A DNA stretch of 7,852 nucleotides. Origin: Candidatus Saccharibacteria bacterium UBA3749. GTDB taxonomy: Bacteria > Patescibacteriota > Saccharimonadia > Saccharimonadales > Saccharimonadaceae. A program made the position numbers and the translations under genes. Position 1 is the first letter of the stretch, and each line of letters starts with the position of its first letter. The notes beneath the pieces are model-generated. The model saw only the letters and a list, made by a program, of their open reading frames with translations. It did no database searches and had not been told where the DNA came from. The stretch lies in NCBI GenBank assembly GCA_002371235.1, contig DFGN01000026.1, positions 1 through 7,852 on the forward strand, in the 5' to 3' direction. This document shows, piece by piece, positions 5,520 to 7,852 of this stretch.

Positions 5520-5686
5520 AAAAGTTCGAATCTCTTTGCCTGCAAAAGTATATCTCAGAACTCGCACGGCATTAGAATAGGGTAATCTTTTTTAGGTATA
5601 ACCTTGATCTTAGCCGTGTATTCGGAGTGGTCGATACACCAGTCTACAATCATGCAAAGCCGAATAAGTATTTCTGGTCGTCCCTC
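5520..5686 (-). repeat. Conserved coding tail module, copy 2
   Basis: Second copy of the 43-codon tail (5686 down to the TGA at 5555), with EGRPEILIRLCMIVDWC at the head and KKDYPILMPCEF at the end. It differs from copy 3 at 16 of 132 nt, mostly synonymous. The 35 nt after the stop are the same as copy 3 except for one base. Homology to the other copies stops at the end of the unknown 261-residue gene, whose stop overlaps the module region in a different reading frame. No start codon precedes it in frame, so here it is a stranded 3' fragment. Confidence 0.7.
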
Positions 5687-5688
5687 AC

Positions 5689-6474
5689 TTAATGGGGAAG
5701 CGTTCTGTTTTGGATTTCTTCAGCCATTTTCTTCTCGTCTTCTAACCACTTTGCCCTTATTTTTAACGAACTTGGATCATTGTTGTTATATACCCAATAT
5801 TTACCTTTGTTTGTAAATCCAAGGCCCATTAAGTATGTAGCGGCTAAAATATCATCTGTATGAAATAACTTGCGAATTTCTTGTAAAGTCCATACATTTT
5901 TTCTTTCAATGACGTTGCGTATATCTTTCGGTGATTCGAAGCCGTTCTTTCTGGCTATTTTTATTGAGCTTCGTATATTAATTTTCTCAATTATTTTAAA
6001 GCTAAAATTTATTATTGTAATGATCGACTCAATAAAGCTAATACAGTCTTCTGCACTCCATTCTAACCCATTTCCACCAGCTGCGCCAAGTCCTTCTAAA
6101 AATTCTACCGTGATGTGCTTAATATTACCATCTATGATACCGCTAGCGTTTAATCTTCTAATTTCGCCGTAGGTCCAATCGTAATATACTAAGTCTTCCC
6201 ATTTCAGTAGCCTAAGATTCCCATCCTGGTTTAACCCATAGTTGATGTTGAAGTTTGAATTCTGCAATTTAATAAGTATCGGCCACTTGCTATTAGAGTT
6301 TGTTATATACCTCGGCTCATTTTCGAGCTGCTTCAATAATTTTATGGCAATATCGCGTATTTTATCGGTTTCTTTAATGAATGTCTTGAAGGAGCATGCC
6401 TTTGTCCCATAAACTGTGTTATCGTCTGGGAAGATAATGGTTGTAGTGATTAATTCTTTGCTATTACTTTTCAT
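5689..6474 (-). CDS. Hypothetical protein downstream of Fic
   Basis: A 261-residue protein that I do not recognise. Visible parts: an N-terminal beta-rich stretch (TTTIIFPDDNTVYG), a basic/acidic helix at 32-53, a Gly-rich turn FLEGLGAAGGNGLEW at 125-139, a strongly hydrophobic amphipathic helix at about 141-165 (possibly membrane-associated, more likely buried), and a C-terminal part WTLQEIRKLFHTDDILAATYLMGLGF at 195-220 that looks like a small helical or winged-helix unit. It starts 11 nt after the Fic stop with no clear ribosome binding site, so it is probably co-transcribed and coupled. Position suggests a Fic partner or target, but there is no sequence evidence for that. Its 3' end abuts tail copy 2 out of frame, consistent with a recombination joint. 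Confidence 0.75.
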   Translation of the reverse strand: MKSNSKELITTTIIFPDDNTVYGTKACSFKTFIKETDKIRDIAIKLLKQLENEPRYITNSNSKWPILIKLQNSNFNINYGLNQDGNLRLLKWEDLVYYDWTYGEIRRLNASGIIDGNIKHITVEFLEGLGAAGGNGLEWSAEDCISFIESIITIINFSFKIIEKINIRSSIKIARKNGFESPKDIRNVIERKNVWTLQEIRKLFHTDDILAATYLMGLGFTNKGKYWVYNNNDPSSLKIRAKWLEDEKKMAEEIQNRTLPH

Positions 6475-6485
6475 ATTTTTGCTGA

Positions 6486-7370
6486 TTATTTATACTTGTA
6501 ATGATTGTCAATCATCCAATGCCCCCTAATTCTAAACGCCGGGATAGTACCGCGAATAGCTTTATTGGTTGCAGATTGGAGATTAATGCCATTATTCTTG
6601 GCCCAGTCGGCAACTGGAATAATCTTCTTGGCTGTAAGCTTAGTAATACGGCGATACAGCGCTTCGATCAAGAGGCTCGCAAATAGTTCAGTTAGCTTAT
6701 CTGCTTTGTTGTTTTTTGTATATTCGTCAAGAGCAGGGTAATATTCATCAAATTTCGATTTATTCGGGATAATAATTGGTGGCAAACCAAGCATGTCTAG
6801 TTGTTCGTTCGTAAGTAAACGCCCAATACGGCCATTGCCATCGCCAAAAGGATGAATGTTTTCGAACTCAGCATGGAGGTAGGCAATTTTCTCCAAGAAA
6901 TATTCATCGTTATCAGAGTTATAATCTCTAACCAAATCATGCATAAAACCATTTACAAATTCTGGGTTAGCGCCGATATGTGTGCCAACACGTACCCACT
7001 CTTTACCGGAACGAAAACGACCAGCGATCTCGTCACGAATATTTGTAAGTAGGGTTTTGTGCAATTTTAAGATTAACTCTACAGAAATCTCTTTCTCTGG
7101 GTTATCCATTAGGTATTCGATGGCGCTGGCCAGGTTTTTGGCCTCGTAAATCTCGCGGATTTCATGATCAGTGCGGATTTGGTTACGGATCAAAATGTCT
7201 TCGGTGTCTTCAAGTGTAAGAGTAGAATTCTCAATAGCGTTTGAGTTATAAACCATTTCCGGAAGTTCGGAAATAGTAAGCTCTTTGATAGCTTCTTTAT
7301 ACTTGACGGCTAGCTTACGGTATTCTTCAGATAAGCCATTAATTCGATCTCTTGTAACTTGATTTATCAT
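6486..7370 (-). CDS. Fic family protein, class II autoinhibited, with C-terminal DNA-binding-like domain
   Basis: A 294-residue protein. The Fic core carries HPFGDGNGRIGR at 173-184, the complete active-site motif of AMP-transferring Fic enzymes, with His173 as catalytic base. SNAIEN at 43-48 fits the (S/T)xxxE(G/N) inhibitory helix placed N-terminal to the core (class II), with Glu47 as the inhibitory residue. Residues 248-294 (VADWAKNNGINLQSATNKAI to the basic end) resemble a helix-turn-helix unit. Predicted role: nucleotide transfer onto a protein target, kept off by its own helix; many class II proteins also de-AMPylate. The promoter TTGATT-N17-TATAAT lies directly upstream and would produce a leaderless mRNA. 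A large inverted repeat overlaps that promoter. It is followed by the unknown 261-residue gene. Confidence 0.92.
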   Translation of the reverse strand: MINQVTRDRINGLSEEYRKLAVKYKEAIKELTISELPEMVYNSNAIENSTLTLEDTEDILIRNQIRTDHEIREIYEAKNLASAIEYLMDNPEKEISVELILKLHKTLLTNIRDEIAGRFRSGKEWVRVGTHIGANPEFVNGFMHDLVRDYNSDNDEYFLEKIAYLHAEFENIHPFGDGNGRIGRLLTNEQLDMLGLPPIIIPNKSKFDEYYPALDEYTKNNKADKLTELFASLLIEALYRRITKLTAKKIIPVADWAKNNGINLQSATNKAIRGTIPAFRIRGHWMIDNHYKYK

Positions 7371-7376
7371 ATCTTG

Positions 7377-7405
7377 ATTATATCAAACTTTACGTTAAAA
7401 ATCAA
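7377..7405 (-). promoter_or_regulatory. Fic gene promoter, probably leaderless
   Basis: On the minus strand TTGATT (7405-7400), 17 nt, then TATAAT (7382-7377) preceded by TGA. The -10 ends 6 nt before the ATG at 7370, the same spacing as the zinc protease gene, and no ribosome binding site is present. Confidence 0.7.
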
Positions 7406-7433
7406 GGTTAGAGATAATTTTAAACGTAAAGTT
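7386..7433. repeat. Inverted repeat over the Fic promoter
   Basis: Arms 7386-7402 and 7417-7433 match as inverted copies over 17 bp with a single mismatch (7397/7422) and 14 nt between them. The arm nearer the gene covers the promoter spacer and part of the -35. It is AT-rich with no T run after it, so an operator is more likely than a terminator. It lies between the Fic gene and tail copy 3. Confidence 0.8.
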
Positions 7434-7435
7434 GC

Positions 7436-7602
7436 AAAAGTTCGAATCTCTTTGCCTGCAAAAGTATACCTCAGAACTCGCAGGGCATCAGAATAGGATA
7501 GTCTTTCTTAGGTATAACCTTGATCTTGGCCGTGTATTCGGGGTGGTCAATACACCAGTCCACAACCATGCAAAGCCGAGCAACAATGTCTGGTCGCCCC
7601 TC
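7436..7602 (-). repeat. Conserved coding tail module, copy 3
   Basis: Third copy of the 43-codon tail (7602 down to the TGA at 7471), with EGRPDIVARLCMVVDWC at the head and KKDYPILMPCEF at the end. It is closer to copy 2 (16 differences in 132 nt) than to copy 1 (29 differences). As in copy 1, it is in frame with the MmcQ/YjbR-type gene upstream, 14 codons after that gene's TAA. Confidence 0.7.
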
Positions 7603-7644
7603 ACCATATGAAAATATTATTGAACTCGCCGAAAGGCTGTGTTT

Positions 7645-7797
7645 TTATTTGGCTGAGAGTAAGTAGCTTTTCTTAATGAGTTCAAATATTAGTCCTTTCG
7701 GTAAAGTCTCATCAAGCCAAATAGTGATCCAGTTGTTCTTATTCATGTGATAAGCTGGGAAGATATGGTCTATATTCGCTTGTCTTTTCTCGCTCAT
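7645..7797 (-). CDS. Internally deleted MmcQ/YjbR remnant
   Basis: A 50-residue open frame. The first nine residues, MSEKRQANI, and the last 41, starting DHIFPAYHMNKNNW, match the 124-residue protein at 268-642. Residues 10-83 of that protein are missing because of an exact 74-codon deletion. The frame, start and stop are intact, but the central strands of the fold are gone, so function is doubtful; it is best regarded as a recent deletion derivative. Only two residues differ in the shared part (DETLPKG for DGTLPNG). The start is 3 nt after the stop of the upstream cyclophilin-like gene. Confidence 0.75.
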   Translation of the reverse strand: MSEKRQANIDHIFPAYHMNKNNWITIWLDETLPKGLIFELIKKSYLLSAK

Positions 7798-7800
7798 TTT

Positions 7801-7852
7801 TTATTCCACGTCAATACTTATTGAGATATTTCCATCATCTAGGCTTGGCAAA
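7801..7852 (-). CDS. Cyclophilin-like protein, C-terminal end (partial)
   Basis: The last 16 codons (LPSLDDGNISISIDVE) plus TAA of a second copy of the cyclophilin-like gene at 645-1136, whose C-terminus reads LPSLDDGNVSISIDMK. The gene runs off the right edge of the window, so its completeness cannot be judged. Confidence 0.8.
   Translation of the reverse strand, partial: LPSLDDGNISISIDVE

Larger units (their letters stand above)
7603..7852 (-). repeat. Duplicated gene body, copy 2 (partner at 226-696)
   Basis: Matches 226-696 but lacks a 222-nt block. It holds a shortened MmcQ/YjbR gene and the end of a cyclophilin-like gene, and continues beyond the window. Confidence 0.85.

Noticed and set aside
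5684..5705. Programmed frameshift joining the 261-residue protein to tail copy 2.
   Set aside because: The frames differ, but no canonical slippery heptamer with a downstream structure is visible; a recombination joint explains it better.
7386..7433. Intrinsic terminator for the upstream minus-strand transcript.
   Set aside because: The stem is AT-rich with a 14-nt loop and no T run follows it on either strand; its overlap with the Fic promoter favours an operator.

Overview
The window is a gene-dense, AT-rich bacterial accessory region. Genes are short, the code is standard (TAA and TGA both stop), gaps are small, and at least two genes appear to be transcribed as leaderless mRNAs. The set of small stand-alone families (ClbS/DfsB, TfoX N-domain, cyclophilin-like, MmcQ/YjbR, DUF2268, Fic) fits a small-genome lineage. 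Candidatus Saccharibacteria (Patescibacteria) is my best guess and Firmicutes the alternative. No marker gene settles this, so the taxonomy is low confidence.

Layout. 94-1967 (minus): a tight four-gene operon, transcribed ClbS/DfsB, TfoX-N, membrane-anchored cyclophilin-like protein, MmcQ/YjbR, ending in a conserved coding 'tail' (94-225) that has no start codon. 1968-2041: two mirrored extended -10 promoters. 2042-2692 (plus): a DUF2268-type HExxH zinc protease, the only plus-strand gene. 2696-2725: a bidirectional terminator. 2741-5260 (minus): the most interesting part, a compact RiPP locus. A 61-residue precursor with a short leader and a Gly/Cys/Ser core lies upstream of a 714-residue maturase that appears to join a leader-binding domain, a SagB-type FMN dehydrogenase and a YcaO cyclodehydratase in one chain. 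A strong hairpin terminator and an internal promoter separate the two genes. 5555-7370 (minus): a class II Fic protein with an unknown 261-residue partner, followed by a second copy of the tail. 7436-7852 (minus): a third tail copy attached to a truncated duplicate of the MmcQ/YjbR gene and the end of a duplicate cyclophilin-like gene.

How it fits together. The RiPP locus should make a linear azol(in)e-containing peptide: the YcaO domain cyclises Cys (and perhaps Ser) of the core, and the SagB domain oxidises azolines to azoles. No exporter, dedicated leader peptidase or immunity gene sits in the two-gene unit; the neighbouring zinc protease and ClbS-like protein are only positional candidates. 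The three tails show protein-level constraint (mostly synonymous or conservative changes), and copy 3 is a mosaic: its gene body is nearly identical to copy 1 while its tail is closer to copy 2. That suggests the tail is a boundary where accessory genes are exchanged.
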